Below are positions 42,595 through 48,837 of a DNA stretch of 48,837 nt, piece by piece. Source of the stretch: Bacteroidia bacterium (lineage in GTDB: Bacteria > Bacteroidota > Bacteroidia > Bacteroidales > UBA932); assembly GCA_030537315.1 (NCBI GenBank), contig JAUNNZ010000010.1, forward strand, positions 1 to 48,837. The letters run 5' to 3'. Below the pieces are notes generated by a model. That model saw nothing but the letters and a program-made list of their open reading frames with translations. It did no database searches and was not told the origin of the DNA. Position 1 is the stretch's first letter. The number at the start of each line of letters is the position of its first letter. The translations under genes and the position numbers were made by a program.

Positions 42595-44460
42595 ATGTAC
42601 GAGTTCCTGGACAAGATAAACGGTCCTGCAGACCTCAAGAAACTGAGCGTCGAAGAGCTTGAAAAGCTCTGTGCGGAAGTGCGCGGCTATATGGTCGAGT
42701 GCTGTTCGCACAATCCGGGCCACCTTGCCTCCAGCCTCGGCGCAGTGGAGCTCATTGTCGGCTACCACTACGTGTTCGATTCCCCTTCCGACAAGATCGT
42801 ATTCGACGTCGGCCACCAGGCCTACGCCCACAAGATACTCACCGGCCGCAGGGAAGCTTTCGCTTCAATGCGCACGAGAGACGGCATCAGCGGCTTCCCG
42901 CGCCGCGAGGAAAGCGAATTCGACGCTTTTGGCGTCGGCCATTCGTCCACTTCAGTTTCCGCCGCCCTCGGCTTGGCAGAAGCCGCCCGCATCAAGGGTA
43001 GCGCAGAGAAAGTCACAGCCCTGATCGGAGACGGCGCGCTCACCGGCGGTATGGCATTCGAGGGGCTGAACAACGCAGGCGCCAGCAACGCAGACCTGCT
43101 TGTCATCCTCAACGACAACAACCAGTCCATAGACAACAACCGCGGGGCTCTCCACAACTACCTGCTGCGCATAACCACCAGCAACCGCTACAACATAGTG
43201 AAAGAGCGCGTCTGGCGGCTCCTCGGCGACCGCGGCCTGCGCCGTTTCATCCAGCGCTGGGTGCGCAGTTTCAAGTCCTGGCTGGTAAAGAAGACCGGCG
43301 GCGACCTGTTCGAGTCGCTCGGCTTCCGCTATTTCGGTCCTATCGACGGCAATGACATCAGTCAGGTCGTGGAAACGTTCGTCAAACTGCGTTCAATGCA
43401 GGGCCCGCGCATCGTGCATTGCCTCACTACCAAGGGAAAAGGCTATGCACCTGCCGAAGCCGACCCCGTAACCTGGCACGCGCCTGGCAGATTCGACAAC
43501 GTCACAGGAGAGAGAATAATCAGTCCGCACCCGCACGCACGCTATCAGGACGTGTTCGGCAAAGTTCTCCTCGAACTTGCCGGGATGGACGACAAGGTCG
43601 TCGGCATCACCCCTGCGATGTCGCAGGGTTGCGGCATGAACCTCCTTGCAGAGGCAAGGCCGCAACAGTTCTTCGATGTCGGCATCGAAGAAGAACACGC
43701 GGTCACGTTCTCCGCAGGACTCGCCGCAGGCGGACTCAAGCCTTTCTGCAACATCTATTCCGCATTCTCACAGCGCGCATACGACCAGATCATCCACGAC
43801 GTCGCCTTGCAGAAACTGCCGGTGGTGCTCTGCTTCGACAGGGCGGGCCTCGCGGGAGAGGACGGCGCCACGCACCAGGGCGTATTCGACCTTGCGGCCT
43901 ACCGCAGCATCCCGAACACGATAGTCAGCGCTCCGAAGGACGAGCTGGAACTGCGCCAGCTGATGTACACTGCATACAGGCACACGGCCGGTCCTTTCAT
44001 TATAAGGTACCCGCGCGGGATGGGAGAAGGCGCGGAGTGGGAGAACGTTCCTTTCAAAGAATATGAAATCGGCCGTGCCGAGACCCTCCTTGAGGGATCT
44101 GACGTCGCCGTCATAACAATAGGCCCTTCCGCATATGCCGCCATGGAAGCCGCCAAGGCATTCCCGGGAAAGGTCGGGGTTTTCAATTTCCGTTTCCTCA
44201 AGCCTTTTGACACAGAGGCCCTGGACAACATCGCGGCGCACTACCGCGCGATCCTCACCGTCGAGGACGGAACACTCGCCGGCGGCCTTTACGGCGCCGT
44301 CTGCGAGCACCTCGCCGCCAGCGGCAGGAACATCCGCACAGAGGGGATAGGCGTGCGCGACGAGTTCGTCCAGCAGGCCCGACAGAGCGAGCAGCGGGAG
44401 GAATACGGGATCTGCGCAGCAGGGATAGAAAAAAGTTTGCGCAAAGTATTTGGAGAATAG
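42595..44460 (+). CDS. dxs: 1-deoxy-D-xylulose-5-phosphate synthase
   Basis: The 621-residue TPP enzyme condenses pyruvate and glyceraldehyde 3-phosphate, the first step of the MEP isoprenoid pathway. It has HNPGHLASSLGAVEL (39-53), the TPP/Mg motif GDGALTGG...NDNNQSID (145-180), CFDRAGLAGEDGATHQGVFD in the pyrimidine domain, and a transketolase-like C-terminal domain. It directly abuts the MFS gene (0-nt gap). The promoter of the tRNA genes lies in its last codons. Confidence 0.96.
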   Translation: MYEFLDKINGPADLKKLSVEELEKLCAEVRGYMVECCSHNPGHLASSLGAVELIVGYHYVFDSPSDKIVFDVGHQAYAHKILTGRREAFASMRTRDGISGFPRREESEFDAFGVGHSSTSVSAALGLAEAARIKGSAEKVTALIGDGALTGGMAFEGLNNAGASNADLLVILNDNNQSIDNNRGALHNYLLRITTSNRYNIVKERVWRLLGDRGLRRFIQRWVRSFKSWLVKKTGGDLFESLGFRYFGPIDGNDISQVVETFVKLRSMQGPRIVHCLTTKGKGYAPAEADPVTWHAPGRFDNVTGERIISPHPHARYQDVFGKVLLELAGMDDKVVGITPAMSQGCGMNLLAEARPQQFFDVGIEEEHAVTFSAGLAAGGLKPFCNIYSAFSQRAYDQIIHDVALQKLPVVLCFDRAGLAGEDGATHQGVFDLAAYRSIPNTIVSAPKDELELRQLMYTAYRHTAGPFIIRYPRGMGEGAEWENVPFKEYEIGRAETLLEGSDVAVITIGPSAYAAMEAAKAFPGKVGVFNFRFLKPFDTEALDNIAAHYRAILTVEDGTLAGGLYGAVCEHLAASGRNIRTEGIGVRDEFVQQARQSEQREEYGICAAGIEKSLRKVFGE

Positions 44461-44479
44461 AAAATAGTTCCTATCTTTG
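44449..44479 (+). promoter_or_regulatory. Promoter of the tRNA-tuf gene group
   Basis: TTTG (44449-44452, inside the dxs end), a 19-nt spacer and TATCTTTG (44472-44479) form a perfect consensus promoter about 36 nt before tRNA-Thr. The leader has a CCCC-AAAACTGA-GGGG hairpin (within 44482-44500) and then TCTTTGACAT. Confidence 0.75.
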
Positions 44480-44515
44480 CAGTCCCCAAAACTGAGGGGG
44501 TCTTTGACATACATT

Positions 44516-44589
44516 GCCGATGTAGCTCAGTTGGCTAGAGCGTGTGATTTGTAATCTCAAGGTCGTGGGTTCGATTCCCTCCATCGGCT
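44516..44589 (+). tRNA. tRNA-Thr (anticodon UGU)
   Basis: Cloverleaf: 7-bp acceptor GCCGATG / CATCGGC, D arm GCTC...GAGC, anticodon loop TTTGTAA (anticodon TGT at 44550-44552), and TTCGATT T loop. No CCA is encoded. The anticodon stem has a U-U opposition (44545/44557), as does the T stem (44566/44580). First of four clustered tRNAs. Confidence 0.93.
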
Positions 44590-44606
44590 CATCAGCAATC
44601 TCTTAT

Positions 44607-44689
44607 GGGCAAGTACCAGAGTGGCCAAATGGGGCAGACTGTAAATCTGCTGGCGCACGCCTACGGTGGTTCGAATCCATCCTTGCCCA
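44607..44689 (+). tRNA. tRNA-Tyr (anticodon GUA)
   Basis: This is a class II tRNA with a long variable arm. The acceptor is GGGCAAG / CTTGCCC with discriminator A, the anticodon loop CTGTAAA, and the T arm GGTGG-TTCGAAT-CCATC (one G-U pair). CCA is not encoded. Confidence 0.95.
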
Positions 44690-44725
44690 CAAATACAAAG
44701 CGGAAGAGAATTGCTTCCTGTCCAA

Positions 44726-44797
44726 GCGGGGTTCGTATAATGGCTATTATGTCAGCCCTCCAAGCTGAAAATGGGAGTTCGATTCTCCTACCCCGCT
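44726..44797 (+). tRNA. tRNA-Gly (anticodon UCC)
   Basis: The acceptor is GCGGGGT / ACCCCGC with discriminator U. The anticodon stem-loop TCAGC-CCTCCAA-GCTGA gives UCC. The T arm is GGGAG-TTCGATT-CTCCT. Confidence 0.95.
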
Positions 44798-44809
44798 CGA
44801 AAATTGTCT

Positions 44810-44881
<72 letters not shown>

Positions 44882-44882
44882 C

Positions 44883-44890
44883 TTTTTTTT
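44883..44890 (+). terminator. T8 run after tRNA-Thr(GGU), possible partial terminator before tuf
   Basis: The folded tRNA 3' end is followed by eight T residues, 34 nt before the tuf ATG. It could act as a leaky terminator or processing signal that adjusts tRNA to tuf output. There is no dedicated hairpin. Confidence 0.3.
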
Positions 44891-44923
44891 GATGTAAACA
44901 ACTTTAAAGAAACACATAATATT

Positions 44924-46114
44924 ATGGCAAAAGAAGTATTCCAGAGGACCAAACCTCATGTCAACATTGGTACAATTGGCCACGTTGACCACGGTAAGAC
45001 CACTCTTACCGCCGCCATCACCAAGGTGCTGGCATCCAAGGGTCTGAGCGAAGTTAAGTCATTCGACCAGATCGATAACGCTCCAGAAGAGAAGGAGCGC
45101 GGTATCACCATCAACACTGCACACGTCGAGTATCAGACCGCCAATCGTCACTATGCGCATGTCGATTGCCCGGGCCACGCCGACTATGTAAAGAACATGG
45201 TTACCGGTGCTGCTCAGATGGACGGTGCTATCCTTGTAGTTGCTGCAACTGACGGCCCAATGCCTCAGACCAACGAGCACGTTCTTCTTGCAAAGCAGGT
45301 TAACGTACCTAAGATGGTTGTTTTCCTCAATAAGGTTGACCTTGTTGACGACGAGGAAATGCTTGACCTCGTTGAGATGGAAGTTCGCGACCTCCTCAGC
45401 AAGTACGATTTCGACGGCGACAACGCTCCTGTAATCCGCGGTTCTGCACTTGGTGCTCTTAACGGAGAGCCACAGTGGGAAGACAAGGTTATGGAACTCA
45501 TGGACGCTGTTGACAACTATATTCCGCTTCCTGAGCGCCTCGTCGACAAGCCATTCCTTATGCCTATCGAGGACATCTTCTCTATCACCGGTCGTGGTAC
45601 TGTTGTTACCGGTCGTATCGAGGCTGGTACCATCCACGTAAATGACCCTGCAGAAATCGTAGGTCTTTCACACGACAAGCCAAAGACAACCGTTGTCACT
45701 GGTGTTGAAATGTTCCGCAAGCTCCTCGATCAGGGTGAGGCTGGTGACAATGTAGGTCTCCTCCTCCGTGGTATCGACAAGAAGGATGTAAAGCGTGGTG
45801 AGGTTATCGCAAAGCCAGGTTCAATCAAGGCTCACGATCACTTCGTAGGTCAGATCTACGTCCTCAAGAAAGAGGAAGGTGGCCGTCACACTCCATTCCA
45901 CAACAAGTATCGTCCTCAGTTCTTCATCCGCACACTCGATGTTACCGGTGAGATCAATCTCCCAGAGGGTGTTGAGATGGTTATGCCAGGCGACAACGTT
46001 GAGATCAATGTCAACCTCATCTACCCTGTAGCCCTCAACGAAGGTCTTTCATTCGCTATCCGCGAAGGTGGCCGTACAGTTGGTGCAGGTCAGGTTATCA
46101 AGGTTATTGACTAA
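44924..46114 (+). CDS. tuf: Elongation factor Tu
   Basis: This 396-residue GTPase brings aminoacyl-tRNA to the ribosome. Motifs are G1 GHVDHGKT, the switch I region [14 protein letters not shown]3 DCPGHADY and G4 NKVD; domains 2 and 3 are complete, ending [14 protein letters not shown]. Its codons are noticeably richer in T-ending forms (GTT, GGT, CGT) than neighbouring genes such as dxs, as expected for very high expression. It follows the four tRNAs and is closed by a terminator. Confidence 0.98.
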   Translation: MAKEVFQRTKPHVNIGTIGHVDHGKTTLTAAITKVLASKGLSEVKSFDQIDNAPEEKERGITINTAHVEYQTANRHYAHVDCPGHADYVKNMVTGAAQMDGAILVVAATDGPMPQTNEHVLLAKQVNVPKMVVFLNKVDLVDDEEMLDLVEMEVRDLLSKYDFDGDNAPVIRGSALGALNGEPQWEDKVMELMDAVDNYIPLPERLVDKPFLMPIEDIFSITGRGTVVTGRIEAGTIHVNDPAEIVGLSHDKPKTTVVTGVEMFRKLLDQGEAGDNVGLLLRGIDKKDVKRGEVIAKPGSIKAHDHFVGQIYVLKKEEGGRHTPFHNKYRPQFFIRTLDVTGEINLPEGVEMVMPGDNVEINVNLIYPVALNEGLSFAIREGGRTVGAGQVIKVID

Positions 46115-46126
46115 TCCAGCATAAAG

Positions 46127-46153
46127 AAAGGGCGCCGTGTTCCGACGCCCTTT
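46127..46153 (+). terminator. Intrinsic terminator of tuf
   Basis: AAAGGGCG (46127-46134) pairs with CGCCCTTT (46146-46153); the loop holds a further short pairing, and a T run continues to 46155. It begins 12 nt after the tuf stop, separating tuf from tRNA-Trp and secE. Confidence 0.85.
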
Positions 46154-46161
46154 TTCCCATT

Positions 46162-46232
46162 AGGGGAATAGAACAATGGTAGTTCAGCGGTCTCCAAAAC
46201 CGTCCATGTGGGTTCGATTCCTGCTTCCCCTG
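46162..46232 (+). tRNA. tRNA-Trp (anticodon CCA)
   Basis: The acceptor is AGGGGAA / TTCCCCT with discriminator G. The anticodon stem-loop GCGGT-CTCCAAA-ACCGT gives CCA. The T arm is GTGGG-TTCGATT-CCTGC with two G-U pairs. It sits between tuf and secE. Confidence 0.95.
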
Positions 46233-46270
46233 CAAAATATCAAAGGTTACGATTTGGTAATTGTTTAACA

Positions 46271-46304
46271 GACGCCGCCCCTTCCGCTTCCATTTCGCGG
46301 CGTC
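46271..46304 (+). repeat. Stable hairpin in the tRNA-Trp / secE spacer
   Basis: GACGCCGC (46271-46278) pairs perfectly with GCGGCGTC (46297-46304) around an 18-nt pyrimidine-rich loop, 15 nt before secE. No U-run follows, so it is not a normal terminator. A processing site or translational control element is possible. Confidence 0.6.
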
Positions 46305-46319
46305 CACTTAAAAGTAAAG

Positions 46320-46508
46320 ATGAGAAAGTTTATCAATTACTGCAAAGAGTCATTCGTAGAGCTCACCAAAAAGACTACGTGGCCAACTTGGGAGAAACTC
46401 CAGAGTTCTTCTCTCCTCGTCATTGTCACCACGGTCCTTCTGGCGGCTTTGCTTTGGGTTATCGACCTGGCTTTCCAATCTCTGATGTCCGGCATTTACA
46501 CACTGTAA
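46320..46508 (+). CDS. secE: Preprotein translocase subunit SecE
   Basis: This 62-residue single-span form of SecE clamps SecY in the translocon. It has the conserved amphipathic segment FVELTKKTTWPTWEKL (12-27) and one transmembrane helix (about 31-53). Position before nusG and the ribosomal genes is the usual context. Confidence 0.95.
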   Translation: MRKFINYCKESFVELTKKTTWPTWEKLQSSSLLVIVTTVLLAALLWVIDLAFQSLMSGIYTL

Positions 46509-46523
46509 TCTAATCGTACTCCT

Positions 46524-47087
46524 ATGGGCGAAATGAAATGGTATGTTCTGAGGACCGCAGGAACAAAGGAAAGAAAAGCTGCGGATTATCTTCAGAAGGA
46601 AATCGAGCGCAGCGGACTTCAGGATCAGGTGGATCAGATACTTGTCCCCGTTAAGAAGGAAATTGTCACGAAGAACGGCAAGAGAAAGGCAGTTGACAAA
46701 TTGCTCTTCCCTGGCTATGTTCTTATACATGCCGAACTTAGCGCCAAGCTTGAAAACATCATCCGCAATCTTGTTCCGGGTATGTCAGGTTTCCTTACCG
46801 AGAAAAAAACGGCCAATGGAACGATGGAGAGAGTCCCTGTACCTATTCGTGACGAAGAGGCGCAGAGGATCCTCGGCAATCAGGACGAAAATGTCGACAG
46901 CGCGGCAGAGACCATCGTCAACTACGAGGTTGGCGAGTCTGTCCGCATCACCGACGGTCCGTTCAGCGGATTCAGCGGTGTCGTAGACGAGATTCTGGAA
47001 GACAGAAGCAAGGTCAAGGTAATCGTTGTGATCTTCGGCAGAAAGACTCAGCTTGAACTCAGCTTTACACAAGTAACTAAAGAATAA
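46524..47087 (+). CDS. nusG: Transcription termination/antitermination protein NusG
   Basis: A 187-residue protein with an N-terminal NGN domain (KWYVLRTAGTKERKAADYL; LLFPGYVLIHAEL) that binds RNA polymerase, and a C-terminal KOW domain (GESVRITDGPFSGFSGVVDEI) that contacts Rho or S10. An insert rich in charged residues (about 95-120) separates them, usual in Bacteroidota. An in-frame ATG three codons later is an alternative start. Confidence 0.96.
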   Translation: MGEMKWYVLRTAGTKERKAADYLQKEIERSGLQDQVDQILVPVKKEIVTKNGKRKAVDKLLFPGYVLIHAELSAKLENIIRNLVPGMSGFLTEKKTANGTMERVPVPIRDEEAQRILGNQDENVDSAAETIVNYEVGESVRITDGPFSGFSGVVDEILEDRSKVKVIVVIFGRKTQLELSFTQVTKE

Positions 47088-47096
47088 CAATCAATC

Positions 47097-47540
47097 ATGG
47101 CAAAAGAAGTTACCGGATTCATCAAGCTCCAAATCAAAGGTGGGGCTGCTAATCCAGCACCTCCGGTAGGACCTGCTCTCGGTTCCAAAGGCTTGAACAT
47201 CATGGATTTCTGCAAGGCTTTCAATGCAGCCACGCAGGATAAGGCAGGCAAGATCCTCCCAGTAGTGATCACTGTCTATTCAGACAAGTCTTTCTCATTC
47301 GAGGTCAAGCAGCCACCGGTTGCAGTATCTCTCAAGGAGGCTGCAAAAATCTCTTCGGCTTCAGGTGAGCCGAACCGCAAGAAAGTTGCGTCTCTTACCT
47401 GGGATCAGATAAAGACCATCGCGGAAGGTAAAATGCCGGACCTCAACTGTTTCACCATCGCTTCCGCAATGCGCATGGTAGCAGGTACAGCAAGAAGTTT
47501 GGGTATCACCGTCACCGGTGAATTCCCTAAGGACCTTTAA
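47097..47540 (+). CDS. rplK: Ribosomal protein L11
   Basis: The 147-residue protein binds the GTPase centre of 23S rRNA. It has [31 protein letters not shown] at the N-terminus (recognition segment near 12-40) and the RNA-binding C-terminal domain ending [17 protein letters not shown]. Starts 9 nt after nusG. Confidence 0.98.
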   Translation: MAKEVTGFIKLQIKGGAANPAPPVGPALGSKGLNIMDFCKAFNAATQDKAGKILPVVITVYSDKSFSFEVKQPPVAVSLKEAAKISSASGEPNRKKVASLTWDQIKTIAEGKMPDLNCFTIASAMRMVAGTARSLGITVTGEFPKDL

Positions 47541-47553
47541 TTGACACACGACT

Positions 47554-48258
47554 ATGAGTAAAATGACAAAGAACCAGAAGGCTGCAGCTGAGAAGTTCGA
47601 TTCTCACAAGCTGTACACTCTCGCGGAAGCGTGTGCTATCGTAAAGGATATTACATTCACAAAGTTTGATTCTACCGTAGAGATTTCTGCGAACCTCGGC
47701 GTTGACCCACGCAAGGCCAACCAGATGATTCGTGGCGTCGTCACTCTCCCTCACGGAACCGGTAAGGTCGTCAGAGTCCTCGCACTCTGTACTCCTGACA
47801 AGGAAGCTGAGGCAAAGGCAGCCGGCGCAGACTACGTAGGCCTTGACGACTATATCGAGAAGATCAAGGGCGGCTGGACTGACATCGACGTCATCGTCTG
47901 CACCCCTTCAGTTATGGCAAAGGTCGGCGTTCTCGGTAAGATCCTCGGTCCTCGCGGACTTATGCCGAACCCTAAGACCGGTACTGTAACAATGGAAATT
48001 GGCAATGCAGTCAAGGACGTAAAGGGCGGTAAGATTGACTTCAAGGTCGACAAGACCGGTATTGTTCATACAGGCATCGGCAAGGCTTCATTCTCAGCCG
48101 AGCAGCTCTACGAAAACGCAGCAGCTGTGCTCAACGAGATTGCAAAGCTCAAGCCACAGGCTCTGAAAGGCACATATATGAAGAGCGCAGCTTTGTGCTC
48201 AACCATGAGTGCAGGTATTAAGATTGATCTCAAGGCATTCCTCAACAGTGCTGAGTAA
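47554..48258 (+). CDS. rplA: Ribosomal protein L1
   Basis: The 234-residue protein of the L1 stalk shows [24 protein letters not shown] in domain I and [14 protein letters not shown], the family signature, in domain II. L1 is known to repress its own rplK-rplA mRNA in other bacteria; no such operator was identified here. rplJ follows after 12 nt. Confidence 0.98.
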   Translation: MSKMTKNQKAAAEKFDSHKLYTLAEACAIVKDITFTKFDSTVEISANLGVDPRKANQMIRGVVTLPHGTGKVVRVLALCTPDKEAEAKAAGADYVGLDDYIEKIKGGWTDIDVIVCTPSVMAKVGVLGKILGPRGLMPNPKTGTVTMEIGNAVKDVKGGKIDFKVDKTGIVHTGIGKASFSAEQLYENAAAVLNEIAKLKPQALKGTYMKSAALCSTMSAGIKIDLKAFLNSAE

Positions 48259-48270
48259 AAATTCAATATT

Positions 48271-48837
48271 ATGAAAAAAGAAGAAAAAGGTCAGATTATT
48301 GAAAGCATCTCAGCGCTCATTCAGCAGTATCCTAATTTCTACATTACCGATATTGCCGGCCTGAATGCAGGACAGACATCAAAGCTCCGTCGCGAGTGCT
48401 TCAACGCAGGCATCACCCTCAATGTCGTTAAGAACACCCTTTTCGCAAAGGCTCTCAACGCTACTGAGAACGAGGACATGAAGTCCCTCAACGAGACCCT
48501 CGTTGGCAACACCGCAATCATGTACACCACCGTCCCTTCAGCTCCTGGCAAGCTCATCAAGAAGCTCCAGAAGGAAGGCTTCACCAAGCCTGTTGTCAAG
48601 GGTGCTTACGTACAGGATTGCGTATTCATCGGCGAAGACAAACTCAACCAGCTCGCAGCTATCAAGACCAAGGAAGAACTCATCGGCGACATCATCGGTC
48701 TCCTCCAGTCTCCTATCAGAAACATCGTTTCAGCTCTTGAGAACGCAAGCGAAGGCAAGGCTGACACCGACAAGATCGGCGGTGCAGCAAAACCTGCGGC
48801 AGAGGCTCCAGCAGAGGCTCCGGCAGCAGAAGAGGCT
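48271..48837 (+). CDS. rplJ: Ribosomal protein L10 (3' end cut by the window)
   Basis: The first 189 codons are present and no stop is reached. The N-terminal RNA-binding part is typical (FYITDIAGLNAGQTSKLRRECF; VVKNTLFAKAL), as is the helix that binds L7/L12 dimers. The last 20 or so residues are an Ala/Glu/Pro-rich tail beyond the usual 165-175 residues. Only 12 nt separate it from rplA, leaving no room for a classical L10 leader. Confidence 0.95.
   Translation, partial: MKKEEKGQIIESISALIQQYPNFYITDIAGLNAGQTSKLRRECFNAGITLNVVKNTLFAKALNATENEDMKSLNETLVGNTAIMYTTVPSAPGKLIKKLQKEGFTKPVVKGAYVQDCVFIGEDKLNQLAAIKTKEELIGDIIGLLQSPIRNIVSALENASEGKADTDKIGGAAKPAAEAPAEAPAAEEA

Overview
The window looks like a chromosomal housekeeping segment of a member of the order Bacteroidales (phylum Bacteroidota). 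Four things point there: many upstream regions carry the Bacteroidota -7 promoter box TAnnTTTG, often with TTTG 19-21 nt before it; a complete Bat (Bacteroides aerotolerance) gene cluster is present; DUF6057 and PD40/TolB-like lipoprotein genes sit side by side; and the ParC, RluB-like and SSB proteins have the architectures usual in this phylum. Base composition is moderately GC-rich with C/G-ending codons. The genus cannot be fixed from sequence reading alone. No insertion sequence, prophage, CRISPR array or resistance island was seen.

Layout. Positions 1-285 hold no protein gene but carry two leftward consensus promoters, probably the tandem promoters of an rRNA operon lying just outside the left edge. 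Positions 286-4528 (minus) are glyA, a DUF6057 membrane protein and a PD40 lipoprotein with a CxxCH motif, packed as one operon. Divergent from glyA are a SpoU/TrmH methyltransferase and groS-groL (4601-7093), closed by a strong bidirectional terminator. Positions 7153-13003 (minus) are a small outer-membrane barrel protein, ppdK, a PIN-PhoH ATPase and an unusual protein that reads as a degenerate second half of PurL. Positions 13057-19427 (plus) are folC and a giant alpha-2-macroglobulin-like protein.

Positions 19424-27564 (minus) are the moxR / DUF58 / accessory / batA / batB / batC / batD-batE cluster. Every cistron overlaps its neighbour, and BatD and BatE are fused in one frame. Positions 27601-34431 (plus) are truA, an exbB-exbD proton-channel pair, a pseudouridine synthase with a long SYGE-repeat tail, era and parC. 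recJ (minus) is convergent with parC and divergent from lysS. Then come a second TrmH-family methyltransferase, aroE, a VanX-type dipeptidase lipoprotein, ssb, aroK (minus, overlapping the ssb end), an MFS transporter and dxs.

The right end (44449-48837) is a conserved translation/transcription block: tRNA-Thr(UGU), tRNA-Tyr, tRNA-Gly(UCC), tRNA-Thr(GGU), tuf, tRNA-Trp, secE, nusG, rplK, rplA and rplJ (cut by the window edge). The first five genes have the same order as E. coli thrU-tyrU-glyT-thrT-tufB.

The most interesting items are the PurL-derived protein without recognisable catalytic motifs, the BatD-BatE fusion with an embedded signal-like segment, the mirror-image glyA/methyltransferase promoter pair with a probably leaderless message, a general pattern of very short predicted 5' leaders, and the stem mismatches in two tRNA-Thr genes. 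No wholly new multi-gene system was recognised; most of the window is core genome.
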